A stretch of 10,699 nt of DNA from the NCBI GenBank assembly GCA_964640065.1, contig CAZXIE010000125.1, positions 1 to 10,699 on the forward strand, written 5' to 3'. This document shows, piece after piece, positions 1 through 7,073 of the stretch (position 1 is the stretch's first letter; each line of letters opens with the position of its first letter). The translations under genes and the position numbers were made by a program. Source of the stretch: JAJRXG01 sp964640065 (lineage in GTDB: Bacteria > Bacteroidota > Bacteroidia > Chitinophagales > Saprospiraceae). Under the pieces are notes generated by a model. That model saw only the letters and a program-made list of their open reading frames with translations, made no database searches and was not told the origin of the DNA.

Positions 1-723
1 CGTACAGCATGTTGGTTAGACTTCTCTGATGACAATACATTCTTCGTATCTAATGCTATCGAGGCAGGACTTGCTTCTTATAGCTTTAATGATGGAGTTG
101 TAGAGTTGCTTGATCAAACAGCAGCTTCAGGTACTGGTGCTACTGGTAACACAACTGACCCAGGTCTTGCATTTGGTACAACTGAAGGATGGATCGATCT
201 ATGGATCTCAGATGACGGTCAGTACTTATATCAGTGCTACGGTCTAACAGGTGAAGTAGGAGTATACGAGATCTCAGGTGCTGAGTTAACATTGATCCAA
301 GAGGTCGGTGGTCTACCTCAGAACAATGTCCAAGGTATCGTATCAGTAGGTCAGATCAATGATAATCCGATTGTATTCGAAGAGACTGAAGAGGCTCCAG
401 AGAATGTAATCGATCTTGAGAAGTTGATGGCTGAGAACAGAGCATCAGAGGTAGTATTCTCTGATCTCACTGTCTATCCTAATCCTACTTCTGGAGATGC
501 ACTTACGATCGCCTTTACTCTACAGAGTGATACAGATTATACACTATCGATCTTCAGCATTGATGGATCAAGTAGAGCAAGTACGAACACTAACGTGTCT
601 AATCGTTCTGCAGGATTCTATTCTGAGAGAGTTGATTTATCTCAATTCGCAGATGGAGTATACATCGTACAACTAAAGAGTGGTGAAGAAATCATGCACG
701 AAAAATTCATTATCCAACGATAG
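1..723 (+). CDS. Secreted beta-propeller-like protein with T9SS type A C-terminal sorting domain (5' end missing)
   Basis: The reading frame is open from base 1, so the gene starts upstream of the window; 240 C-terminal residues are visible, ending in TAG. The first ~120 residues carry blade-like segments (e.g. WLDFSDDNTFFVSN and DLWISDDGQYLYQ), typical of YVTN/lactonase-like beta-propellers, which often bind or process small metabolites. An acidic linker rich in Glu follows. The last ~85 residues form a T9SS sorting domain: the opening LTVYPNPTSGDALTIAF, a middle strand YTLSIFSIDG, then FADGVYIVQLKSGEEIMHEKFIIQR. In Bacteroidota such tags send a protein with a Sec signal across the outer membrane by the Por machinery, where the tag is removed. 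The product is therefore probably cell-surface or extracellular. The enzymatic role, if any, cannot be told from this fragment. A strong terminator follows 52 bp after the stop, so this is the last gene of its transcript. Confidence 0.88.
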   Translation, partial: RTACWLDFSDDNTFFVSNAIEAGLASYSFNDGVVELLDQTAASGTGATGNTTDPGLAFGTTEGWIDLWISDDGQYLYQCYGLTGEVGVYEISGAELTLIQEVGGLPQNNVQGIVSVGQINDNPIVFEETEEAPENVIDLEKLMAENRASEVVFSDLTVYPNPTSGDALTIAFTLQSDTDYTLSIFSIDGSSRASTNTNVSNRSAGFYSERVDLSQFADGVYIVQLKSGEEIMHEKFIIQR

Positions 724-775
724 TGAATGCAAGAATAGCAATTTGATTCATAGTTATATATGAATATGTAGTACG

Positions 776-811
776 AGAGTGAGCGGATTGGATACCGCTC
801 ACTCTTTTTTT
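776..811 (+). terminator. Rho-independent terminator of the T9SS-tagged gene
   Basis: A perfect 11-bp stem (AGAGTGAGCGG at 776-786 with CCGCTCACTCT at 795-805), an 8-nt loop and a run of seven T (805-811). It lies 52 bp after the stop codon at 723 on the same strand, as expected for an intrinsic terminator. Confidence 0.9.
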
Positions 812-967
812 ATAGAAGCTCTTTTCACTTTCGTAAATGTTCTAATTAGAATATTTCAACTCTGACAAGTGCTTAAAAACTCTTCAGAAGTGTTGTTTTG
901 TTGGGCAGCTCACGAACTTCGAATCATGCTAAGGCATGAAACGTCCTGATACAACTCGCCCCAGGAG

Positions 968-1041
968 TAAAATCTCGTAGCGATTAGGCGCGCGCATCTC
1001 GGCTGAGCCGAGAGAGCACGACGAGAAAAGCCGAGATTTTA
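968..1041. repeat. Nested inverted repeat (possible REP-like element)
   Basis: Outer arms TAAAATCTCG (968-977) and CGAGATTTTA (1032-1041) are exact reverse complements, 54 bp apart. Inside sits a tight hairpin, TCTCGGC-TGA-GCCGAGA (997-1013). A competing pairing also exists: ATCTCGGCT (996-1004) with AGCCGAGAT (1029-1037). The arms thus share the CTCGG/CCGAG core, giving two mutually exclusive folds. No T-run follows, so it is not a classic terminator. Its function is unknown. Confidence 0.6.
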
Positions 1042-1046
1042 TCACT

Positions 1047-1166
1047 AGGAGGATTAAGGGCTATACCTTATAATCCAATTTGCTAAGAGCCTGTAAAGCG
1101 AGTATTAGCAGGACAAGATTTTTACGTCTTTTTGTATCGACTGACAAAAAGACAAGGAGGATTAAG
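1047..1166 (+). repeat. 12-bp direct repeat AGGAGGATTAAG, two copies
   Basis: AGGAGGATTAAG occurs at 1047-1058 and again at 1155-1166, 108 bp apart. Each copy is followed at different distances by a related string, CTATACCTTATA (1061-1072) and CTGTACCTTATA (about 1188-1199). This suggests a partly duplicated spacer module. Confidence 0.5.
1126..1153 (+). repeat. Perfect 10-bp hairpin upstream of the amidohydrolase gene
   Basis: GTCTTTTTGT (1126-1135) pairs exactly with ACAAAAAGAC (1144-1153) around an 8-nt loop. It is immediately followed by AAGGAGG (1154-1160), but no start codon lies at a proper distance from that purine run. It ends 62 bp before the chosen start at 1216. It may be a leader hairpin or part of the repeat cluster. 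Confidence 0.6.
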
Positions 1167-1215
1167 CGTTCGCACTTATCATTATCTGTACCTTATAGTT
1201 CTTAAAACAAAACTC

Positions 1216-2949
1216 ATGCTAACGGTAATTAGAAATGGCACTTACTTCGATGGCACAGGTGCTAAGGGCCTACCGCGAGATGTGGTTGTGAAAGATGGTT
1301 TGGTAGATGGCATCTTCGAAAGTGCGCCGACTATAGATGGTGCGCAAGAGATAGACGCTCAAGGCAAATGGGTAACGCCCGGCTTCCTCGATATCCATAC
1401 GCACTATGACGCTGAGATAGAGGTGATGCCAGGTCTCGAAGAATCAATCCGTCACGGTACCACTACTGTAGTCATGGGGAACTGCTCGATCAGTGCGGCA
1501 CTTGGTAAAGACGAAGATATCGTTGACCTCTTTTGTCGTGTAGAGAATATGCCCGCACAAGTTTTGACCGAGTGGATAAAAGATCGAATTACATGGTCTT
1601 CATTGTCAGAATATTACGACCACTTGCAGACATTGGATATGGGGCCAAACGTGGCAAGCTTCATCGGGCACTCTAATATCCGCATAGCTGCTATGGGTGT
1701 AGATCGCAGCTTTAAAGTGAAGAAAGCCACCCAAGAAGAAAATGCAAAAATGGATAGCTATCTCCATGAAGCGATGGAGGCTGGTTATCTAGGCATGTCG
1801 ATCGATATGTTGCCTTTTCATCGGTGGGGCGGAGTCTTTAGTCCAGCCTATAAAGGGTCATCTGTGCCTTCTCAGCAGGCATCTGTATCTGAATATCGAA
1901 GACTGGCTAATATCCTCCGTAAGCACGACCGCGTTCTACAAGCCACTCCTAATGCTTTAGACAAAAAGTCAGGTATCCACCTCTTGCGCATGAGTTCGGG
2001 CTTAGGTCGCAAGCCGTTGAAGACGACGATCGTAGCTGCCATGGACCTCAAGTCTGATGAGAACATCCACAAGCTCGTAACTTTCCTCGCTTCTATGGGC
2101 AAGAAGGTTTTTAATGCTGATATGAGATTTCAAGCACTTTCGATGCCTTTTCTAAATTATGGAGAAGGACCGATCACTCCATTATTTGAAGAGTTTCCTT
2201 CTATGGTAGAAGTCATCGGTGCCACTCCAGAAGAACGCAAAGAAGCATTTGGAGATCCAACATTTAGAAAATGGTTCAAGAGAGATTGGAATCATAAGAC
2301 TACATCCGTATTTCCAAGATTACTGAAAGAGATGACAGTTGTAAAAGCTCCTAATCCTTCTATTGTCGGTTCTACTTTTCAAGAACTCGCTGATCAACAT
2401 GCTACTGGCAGTGATGGTCTAGATTACTTTATGGACCTCATCTATGCATATGATACCGATCTGATATGGAAGTGCGTCGCCGCTAATCACCGCGATGAAG
2501 TGCGCATGAGATTGATGGCACACGATTGTACCTTTCCAGGTTTTAATGACTCTGGAGCACACAATGTTAATATGGCTTTCCACGATGGGGCATTGCAAAC
2601 GTTGAGGCAATCGTTGAGATATCCAGATATCATGCCTGTAGAAAAAGCTATCAACAGATTGACGAAGTTGCCTGCGGATTGGTTAGGTCTAGATGCTGGT
2701 TCACTTGAGGTAGGACGACGTGCTGATGTATGCGTATTAGATCCTAACAAATTAGAAAGTGGACTTACACAAGAACCGATAGAAGACTATCACCCAGCAC
2801 TCATTGGATCTTATCGATACGTCAAAAGATCGGATGGCGTAGTGAATCATGTGCTTGTCAATGGAGAAGAAGTCTTCAATGACCAATCAGGTTTCGCCAC
2901 AGATCTAGGTAAGAGAAGTTATGGTAAGTTGCTCAGGAGTTTGAATTGA
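1216..2949 (+). CDS. D-aminoacylase / N-acyl-D-amino-acid deacylase family amidohydrolase
   Basis: A 577-residue member of the metal-dependent amidohydrolase superfamily, in the branch annotated as N-acyl-D-amino-acid deacylases. Characterised relatives remove acyl groups from N-acyl-D-amino acids; the substrate here is not known. The N-terminal beta-sandwich strand (MLTVIRNGTYFDGTG) is followed by the metal motif HTHYD (H61, H63), GNCS (C90, matching the metal-ligand cysteine of D-aminoacylase), GHSNIR (H152), and FNDSGAH with the expected catalytic Asp at D445. The C-terminal sandwich resumes at GSLEVGRRADVCVLD. The ATG at 1216 is preferred over an upstream in-frame TTG at 1132, because the family starts directly with this strand and the extra residues look random and lie over a hairpin. 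The two histidines normally ligating the second metal (THxR- and SHHK-type motifs) are not evident; QATPN and KTTIV stand there. No signal peptide is seen, so it is probably cytoplasmic. It converges on the dehydrogenase gene with 16 bp between stops. Confidence 0.85.
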   Translation: MLTVIRNGTYFDGTGAKGLPRDVVVKDGLVDGIFESAPTIDGAQEIDAQGKWVTPGFLDIHTHYDAEIEVMPGLEESIRHGTTTVVMGNCSISAALGKDEDIVDLFCRVENMPAQVLTEWIKDRITWSSLSEYYDHLQTLDMGPNVASFIGHSNIRIAAMGVDRSFKVKKATQEENAKMDSYLHEAMEAGYLGMSIDMLPFHRWGGVFSPAYKGSSVPSQQASVSEYRRLANILRKHDRVLQATPNALDKKSGIHLLRMSSGLGRKPLKTTIVAAMDLKSDENIHKLVTFLASMGKKVFNADMRFQALSMPFLNYGEGPITPLFEEFPSMVEVIGATPEERKEAFGDPTFRKWFKRDWNHKTTSVFPRLLKEMTVVKAPNPSIVGSTFQELADQHATGSDGLDYFMDLIYAYDTDLIWKCVAANHRDEVRMRLMAHDCTFPGFNDSGAHNVNMAFHDGALQTLRQSLRYPDIMPVEKAINRLTKLPADWLGLDAGSLEVGRRADVCVLDPNKLESGLTQEPIEDYHPALIGSYRYVKRSDGVVNHVLVNGEEVFNDQSGFATDLGKRSYGKLLRSLN

Positions 2950-2965
2950 ACGATTAGAATCAGAA

Positions 2966-3757
2966 CTAGCATCCAGGCGTCATAGACAACAACTCTTTAA
3001 TCTTGTTTTCATTATATGCATCACCATGCGCTTGTGTAAATCTTCCGCTATCGTTATCATAGTATTTGCCGGAGTCATTGAGGTGCTCTTCCTTAGAAAC
3101 CAGATCATAGATGATGTCGCCACCTTTTTCTGCAGGCGACCAAAACTTACCGTAGGCCTCTCTGACCATATTGGTATTGAGAAGAGAACCAGGATTAAGA
3201 GCGATGGTGCAAATCTCAGGATATTGCTTGGCTAGATGAAAGCTCCACATTGTTATGGCTAGTTTGCTCTGCGCATATGCTGCTTGCGTGCCGATCTGAG
3301 ATCCCCCTTTTAGAAAGGCTGTGGATACTGGAGCTTGCGCAGCAGAACTTAGATTGATGATTTGAGGAGTCTTACTTTTTTGGAGGAGTGTAATCAACTG
3401 ATGAGTGAGTAGGTGAGGGGCCAAGTAGTTCACGACGAGACGGATATCATATCCACCTTCTACTTGATCCACTGGACTTTTAAAGACTCCTGCATTATTG
3501 ACCAGTACATCTAATGATGGTACACTTTCCAATACTTCTACAGCCATGCCCTCGACTGCGGAGAGATTAGAAAAGTCTGCGGTGAATCCTTTAATTTCTT
3601 GATTGCGCGAAGACTGCCTAATTTCTTGGACAACCTTCTCTAGTTTTTCCTCATTTCTACCGTGTAGATAGATCTGATGGCCATCTTTGGCCAGTCTGAT
3701 AGCTGCCAACTTTCCGATGCCATCGGTGCTTCCAGTGATCAATATATTTTTCTTCAC
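2966..3757 (-). CDS. Short-chain dehydrogenase/reductase (classical SDR)
   Basis: A 263-residue NAD(P)-dependent oxidoreductase of the classical SDR family, resembling retinol-dehydrogenase-like members. Visible motifs are the nucleotide-binding TGSTDGIG (residues 8-15), NNAG (87-90), the structural Asn110, the catalytic Ser (137/138), and YxxxK (Tyr161, Lys165). HGRN at 32-35 places an Arg after the second beta-strand, which usually means NADP(H) preference. The start is GTG at 3757 and the stop of the upstream oxidoreductase gene overlaps it as GTGA, so the two are very probably translationally coupled. As last gene of the coaD operon it converges on the amidohydrolase gene; no hairpin terminator is visible in the 16-bp gap. 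The substrate cannot be inferred from sequence. Its coupling to a flavin-type oxidoreductase suggests consecutive or related redox steps, which is inference only. Confidence 0.9.
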   Translation of the reverse strand: MKKNILITGSTDGIGKLAAIRLAKDGHQIYLHGRNEEKLEKVVQEIRQSSRNQEIKGFTADFSNLSAVEGMAVEVLESVPSLDVLVNNAGVFKSPVDQVEGGYDIRLVVNYLAPHLLTHQLITLLQKSKTPQIINLSSAAQAPVSTAFLKGGSQIGTQAAYAQSKLAITMWSFHLAKQYPEICTIALNPGSLLNTNMVREAYGKFWSPAEKGGDIIYDLVSKEEHLNDSGKYYDNDSGRFTQAHGDAYNENKIKELLSMTPGC

Positions 3758-4746
3758 GGCGACTTTTGATTCTCTAGTTTGTTAGAAGTGTTTGTATGAA
3801 AATGAGGAAGCACATGTTCTGCAAGTTGCTCAAGTACCTCTTCGATCTTCCTTTGACTAAATCTCAAGTTAATACCTACATGATTGACTCCGAGCTTTTT
3901 TAATTGATGAAAGTACTCAACAAGATGATTGGCTCCAAGTCGAAATCCTAGATGGATATGCTGAGGAGCATAGTCTTTATCTGGATGAAGATCTACATAG
4001 AGAGGCTGCATAAATGGTTTGTCTACTTCTTGCTCAGCTGGTATATGCTTGCGCCATTCTGATATATTGAACTCTTGCATATAGAAGTTGCGAGGGTAAT
4101 ACATCCACCCATCGGCGTGCTCAGATATCCATGAGATGTCTTGTCTACTATGACCGGTGACAAGCATCGGTATTTTATGTCCAGAGGGTTTTGGTAAGAC
4201 ATCACTATATCCCGTGAGCTCTCCAAAGCGATCTGAAGAGTGCTTCGGAAAGGAACTAGGTCCTAGTCTGATATAATGGAAGGCATCTCGGAAGCTCTCT
4301 CCTCGACTTTCAAAGTCGATACCTAGCGAAGGGAACTCTGATGGTCGATCACCAGAAGCAACACCTAAGATGAGTCTTCCTCCAGATAACTGATCTATGG
4401 TGGCTGCAGACTTTGCTACATGTATAGGGTGGTGGAGAGGAAGAGCGATGCTTCCTGTACAAAGTGCTATATCACTTGTCTGTCCTGCCAGATAACCCAA
4501 GTACGTAAATGGATCAAAAGTTTGTCCAGCATCTCCAAACTGGGGCACATGAAGTGGCACATCTCTTACCCAAACCGCCTTAAAACCAAGACTCTCAGCT
4601 AATTGGACTCTAGATAGATGATGCTGTAGGGTAGGAACCGTGCTTTGAGCATAGTTCTCGATAGGACTGACGATGCCTATAGACAATTCTCCCGGTTCGA
4701 AGACAGAATTATAGGCCTTGTTAATCTTTTGAAATGGTCTTCTCAA
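3754..4746 (-). CDS. LLM class (luciferase-like) oxidoreductase, BA3436-type
   Basis: A 330-residue member of the bacterial luciferase-like TIM-barrel family (flavin or F420 dependent). The pattern LSIGIVSPIE, ESLGFKAVWVRDVPL, FGDAGQTFDPFTYLG, ALCTGSIALPLHHPIHVAKSAA-type and SGGRLILGVASGDRP segments fits the subfamily known as luciferase-type oxidoreductase BA3436 (TIGR03571). Its members have no well-established substrate. No ATG is available near the N-terminus: the best start is TTG at 4746, 11 bp after the coaD stop, which keeps the conserved FxxxNxxYxxVFxPG leader. An internal TTG further on (giving SIGIVSP) would cut this leader. The stop overlaps the GTG start of the dehydrogenase gene. 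The protein has no signal peptide and should be cytoplasmic. Assignment to the LLM family is firm; FMN versus F420 use is open. Confidence 0.88.
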   Translation of the reverse strand: MRRPFQKINKAYNSVFEPGELSIGIVSPIENYAQSTVPTLQHHLSRVQLAESLGFKAVWVRDVPLHVPQFGDAGQTFDPFTYLGYLAGQTSDIALCTGSIALPLHHPIHVAKSAATIDQLSGGRLILGVASGDRPSEFPSLGIDFESRGESFRDAFHYIRLGPSSFPKHSSDRFGELTGYSDVLPKPSGHKIPMLVTGHSRQDISWISEHADGWMYYPRNFYMQEFNISEWRKHIPAEQEVDKPFMQPLYVDLHPDKDYAPQHIHLGFRLGANHLVEYFHQLKKLGVNHVGINLRFSQRKIEEVLEQLAEHVLPHFHTNTSNKLENQKSP

Positions 4747-4757
4747 TTGGATGGCTA

Positions 4758-5234
4758 CTAATAGTCCAACCTAACTTGCTTTGGTAAAAAAGCATCGGTT
4801 GGTCCTTTCCCTTTTATGATCTCTCTTACAATAGTGGAAGAGATGTGAGAGTACTTTGGCTGTGAGATAAAAAAGACTGTATCCAGCTCTTCACCAATGA
4901 TGTTATTGAGTTGTGAGATCGTTTTTTCATAGTCGAAGTCTGATCCATTACGTAGACCACGTATCAGGAAGTTGGCACCTACTTTTTGGCAGTACTTTAC
5001 TGTCAAGCCTTCGAAGGTGTCCACGACAACTTTATTATCGTTAGCAAATACGTCCTCTAGCCAACCCATCCGTGTCTCAAGATCAAAGAGTGTTTTTTTT
5101 ACAGAGTTGACTCCTACCGCCATAATGATCTTGTCAAAAAGGGGAAGGGCTCTATTTACGATGTCTAGATGTCCTAAAGTGATGGGGTCAAAAGACCCGG
5201 GAAATACGGCTATTTTCTCGCGTTCCGCAGTCAT
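4758..5234 (-). CDS. coaD: Phosphopantetheine adenylyltransferase (CoaD)
   Basis: This enzyme catalyses the penultimate step of coenzyme A synthesis: 4'-phosphopantetheine plus ATP gives dephospho-CoA plus pyrophosphate. The 158 residues match the usual bacterial length (159 in E. coli). Signature elements in order are FPGSFDPITLGH (residues 11-22) with the TxGH nucleotidyltransferase motif and catalytic His22, the ligand-binding IRGLRNGSDFDYE (91-103), and the C-terminal KYSHISSTIVRE (127-138) with the ISSTxVR motif that contacts ATP. The start is ATG at 5234 with no obvious Shine-Dalgarno site, as is usual in Bacteroidota. It heads a minus-strand operon with the LLM oxidoreductase and the SDR. 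It is divergent from lpdA, with a 228-bp shared upstream region. This is an essential housekeeping gene and looks intact. Confidence 0.97.
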   Translation of the reverse strand: MTAEREKIAVFPGSFDPITLGHLDIVNRALPLFDKIIMAVGVNSVKKTLFDLETRMGWLEDVFANDNKVVVDTFEGLTVKYCQKVGANFLIRGLRNGSDFDYEKTISQLNNIIGEELDTVFFISQPKYSHISSTIVREIIKGKGPTDAFLPKQVRLDY

Positions 5235-5462
5235 GTTAGTCAGGTGTTATGAAAGCAAGGTAAAAAACAATCTATGTTCTTCAAGCCATATGAGCGAATA
5301 ATCAGTGGGTGTGTTGGCTAATTGGCGAAAGCCTGTTAAGTTGCAGAAAAAGTATATTTGCAGGCTCATCACAGTGGCATCTTTCTTGTCCAAAGGTCTC
5401 AAAGTGGTAGGTCGACTGAACAAGCAGTCGGGGTTAATCATTAGTCATCTAAAGAGTTATCG
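5235..5462. other. Divergent intergenic region between coaD and lpdA
   Basis: These 228 bp should hold both promoters. On the plus strand one perfect Bacteroidota -7 match is seen (listed separately). On the minus strand no TAnnTTTG match was found for coaD. A 64-codon open frame on the minus strand (5441-5247) has no recognisable features and is treated as chance. Confidence 0.5.
5353..5360 (+). promoter_or_regulatory. Candidate Bacteroidota -7 element for lpdA
   Basis: TATATTTG matches the Bacteroidota sigma-A -7 consensus TAnnTTTG exactly and lies about 100 bp before the lpdA start. The -33 TTG is not at the usual spacing: the nearest TTG triplets are 9 bp (5341-5343) and 28 bp (5322-5324) upstream instead of about 17-23. 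It is therefore only a candidate. Confidence 0.35.
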
Positions 5463-6860
5463 ATGAAGTACGATATAATCGTCATAGGCAGTGGACCAGG
5501 AGGATACCCTGCAGCTATCAGAGCATCTCAATTAGGCCTAAAAGTGGCCATCGTAGAAAAAGAAAATCTTGGCGGTATCTGCCTCAACTGGGGTTGTATA
5601 CCTACGAAAGCACTTTTGAAAAGCGCACAAGTCTTCGAATACCTCAATCATGCTGCTGATTACGGTATCAAGGTGACAGGTGCTAAAGCGGAGTTCGATA
5701 AAGTCATCAAGAGAAGCCGAAAAGTGGCGGAAGGCATGAGCAAAGGTGTACAATTCCTCATGAAGAAGAATAATATCACTGTCATCGATGGATACGGAAG
5801 GCTGGAAAGAGGAAAGAAGGTAAGCGTAACTAAAGCTGATGGCAAGAAAGAAGAGATCAGTGCGGATCACATCATCGTAGCAACAGGTGGTAGAGCAAAA
5901 GAACTACCTCATGTAAAGATAGATGGTAAGAAAGTCATCGGATATAGACAAGCCATGACTCTACCAAAGCAGCCCAAGAGATTACTTGTCATGGGTGCCG
6001 GGGCGATCGGTGTGGAGTTTGCCTACTTCTATGCTACCATGGGTACAGAGGTGACAGTTGTCGAGTATCTGGAGCAAGGACTACTTCCAAGAGAAGACAA
6101 AGATGTCTCTAAGGAGCTTGGTAAGATCTTCAAGAAGAAAGGCATCAATGTCATGGCTGGAGCATCTGTCGAAAAAGTAGAGGTAAAGTCAAAAAGCATT
6201 TACGTAAGTGTAAAGAATAGGAAAGACGATAAAGTAACAGAGATAGAGTGTGATATACTTCTATCTGCTGCGGGTGTAACACCTAATACGGAAGATATAG
6301 GCCTAGAGACGCTTGGTGTCAAAACTGATAAAGGTCTCATCACAGTTGATGAGTGGTACAAGACGAATGTCCCTGGCATCTATGCCATAGGTGATGTAAC
6401 TCCAGGTGCTGCTCTTGCCCATGTGGCAACTGCCGAAGCTATCATCTGTGTAGAAAAGATAGCGGGTCATCATCCGCAGGCATTGGATTATGGTAATGTC
6501 CCATCATGCACATACTGTGTCCCTGAAGTAGCATCAGTGGGTATGACTGAAGCTGCAGCGAAGGAAGCAGGATACGAAGTGAAAGTGGGTAAGTTTCCAT
6601 TCTCTGCGAGTGGTAAGGCACAAGCCTCAGGACATGCTGAGGGATTTGTGAAAGTCCTCTATGATGCGAAGTACGGTGAACTCTTAGGTGCGCACTTGAT
6701 CGGATCTAATGTAACAGAGATGATCGCCGAGATCGTAGCTGCCAGGCACCTCGAAACAACAGGTATGGAAATCGTAAAAACGATTCATCCACATCCGACA
6801 ATGTCCGAGGCGATCATGGAAGCATCCGCAGCAGCCTATGACGAAGTCATTCACTTATAA
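5463..6860 (+). CDS. lpdA: Dihydrolipoyl dehydrogenase (E3)
   Basis: This FAD enzyme reoxidises the dihydrolipoyl groups of 2-oxoacid dehydrogenase complexes and/or the glycine cleavage system, reducing NAD+ to NADH. The 465 residues are the normal length. FAD-binding GSGPGG lies at residues 9-14. The redox disulfide is in GGICLNWGCIPTKALL (Cys40 and Cys45). The NAD-binding GAGAIGVEF starts at 178, and the second FAD motif is in YAIGDVTPGAALAHVA. The dimer-interface catalytic pair is in HPHPTMSEA (His444, Glu449). All active-site residues are present. The start is ATG at 5463. The gene is followed after 3 bp by a small membrane-protein gene, so the two are probably co-transcribed. No E1 or E2 genes are adjacent, so the window does not tell which complex it serves. 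Confidence 0.96.
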   Translation: MKYDIIVIGSGPGGYPAAIRASQLGLKVAIVEKENLGGICLNWGCIPTKALLKSAQVFEYLNHAADYGIKVTGAKAEFDKVIKRSRKVAEGMSKGVQFLMKKNNITVIDGYGRLERGKKVSVTKADGKKEEISADHIIVATGGRAKELPHVKIDGKKVIGYRQAMTLPKQPKRLLVMGAGAIGVEFAYFYATMGTEVTVVEYLEQGLLPREDKDVSKELGKIFKKKGINVMAGASVEKVEVKSKSIYVSVKNRKDDKVTEIECDILLSAAGVTPNTEDIGLETLGVKTDKGLITVDEWYKTNVPGIYAIGDVTPGAALAHVATAEAIICVEKIAGHHPQALDYGNVPSCTYCVPEVASVGMTEAAAKEAGYEVKVGKFPFSASGKAQASGHAEGFVKVLYDAKYGELLGAHLIGSNVTEMIAEIVAARHLETTGMEIVKTIHPHPTMSEAIMEASAAAYDEVIHL

Positions 6861-6863
6861 GAT

Positions 6864-7073
6864 ATGAATCGTGTCACCTTCACCGTTGTTGGTTATGTCT
6901 TAGTCTTACTAGGCTTTCTCTCCTTGGTACTTGGTATGATAGGCCTGAGTTTACAGCCACTTGTGTGGATAGACCGCTCGTTAGGACCTCTTGGTTCCTT
7001 CCTCGTCAAACTCTTGATGATCGTATTTGGGATGATCGTCCTTTATATGAGCCGAGTCGCTCACGATGAGTGA
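6864..7073 (+). CDS. Small two-helix membrane protein of unknown function
   Basis: A 69-residue protein with two predicted transmembrane segments (about residues 7-32 and 43-62) joined by a short loop, PLVWIDRSLGPLG. It ends in a charged tail, SRVAHDE. It has no known catalytic motif and I do not recognise a family. Its ATG is 3 bp after the lpdA stop, which supports co-transcription and argues that it is a real gene. The hydrophobic pattern is much too regular for a chance frame. Its stop codon lies inside a 7-bp hairpin (7058-7076), the first of three hairpins in a row. The function is unknown, and the link to Lpd is only positional. Confidence 0.75.
   Translation: MNRVTFTVVGYVLVLLGFLSLVLGMIGLSLQPLVWIDRSLGPLGSFLVKLLMIVFGMIVLYMSRVAHDE

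Larger units (their letters stand above)
812..1215. other. Gene-free spacer rich in inverted repeats
   Basis: About 400 bp with no supported gene. From about 924 it is a string of perfect or near-perfect inverted repeats: TCATGC/GCATGA (924-929, 934-939); TAAAATCTCG/CGAGATTTTA (968-977, 1032-1041) enclosing TCTCGGC/GCCGAGA (997-1003, 1007-1013); GGATTA/TAATCC (1051-1056, 1071-1076); TGCTAA/TTAGCA (1081-1086, 1105-1110); and GTCTTTTTGT/ACAAAAAGAC (1126-1135, 1144-1153). It also contains GC-rich GGCGCGCGC (988-995) unlike its surroundings. It could be an intergenic repeat element, a structured leader of the downstream amidohydrolase gene, or both. It matches no riboswitch class that I recognise, and no good Bacteroidota -33/-7 promoter was found in it. 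Confidence 0.6.

Noticed and set aside
1154..1160. AAGGAGG as ribosome binding site
   Set aside because: No ATG, GTG or TTG follows at 5-12 bp in a useful frame; the sequence is part of a repeated 12-mer.
1132..1215. N-terminal extension of the amidohydrolase from a TTG at 1132
   Set aside because: The added 28 residues do not resemble the family, lie over a hairpin and the repeated 12-mer, and the ATG at 1216 gives the expected first strand.
924..1215. Known riboswitch in the amidohydrolase leader
   Set aside because: The stems do not match any class I can recognise, and no expression platform with a T-run terminator is present.
5247..5441. 64-codon minus-strand open frame before coaD
   Set aside because: It shows no recognisable domain, signal or membrane segment, and it covers the region that must hold the lpdA promoter; probably chance.
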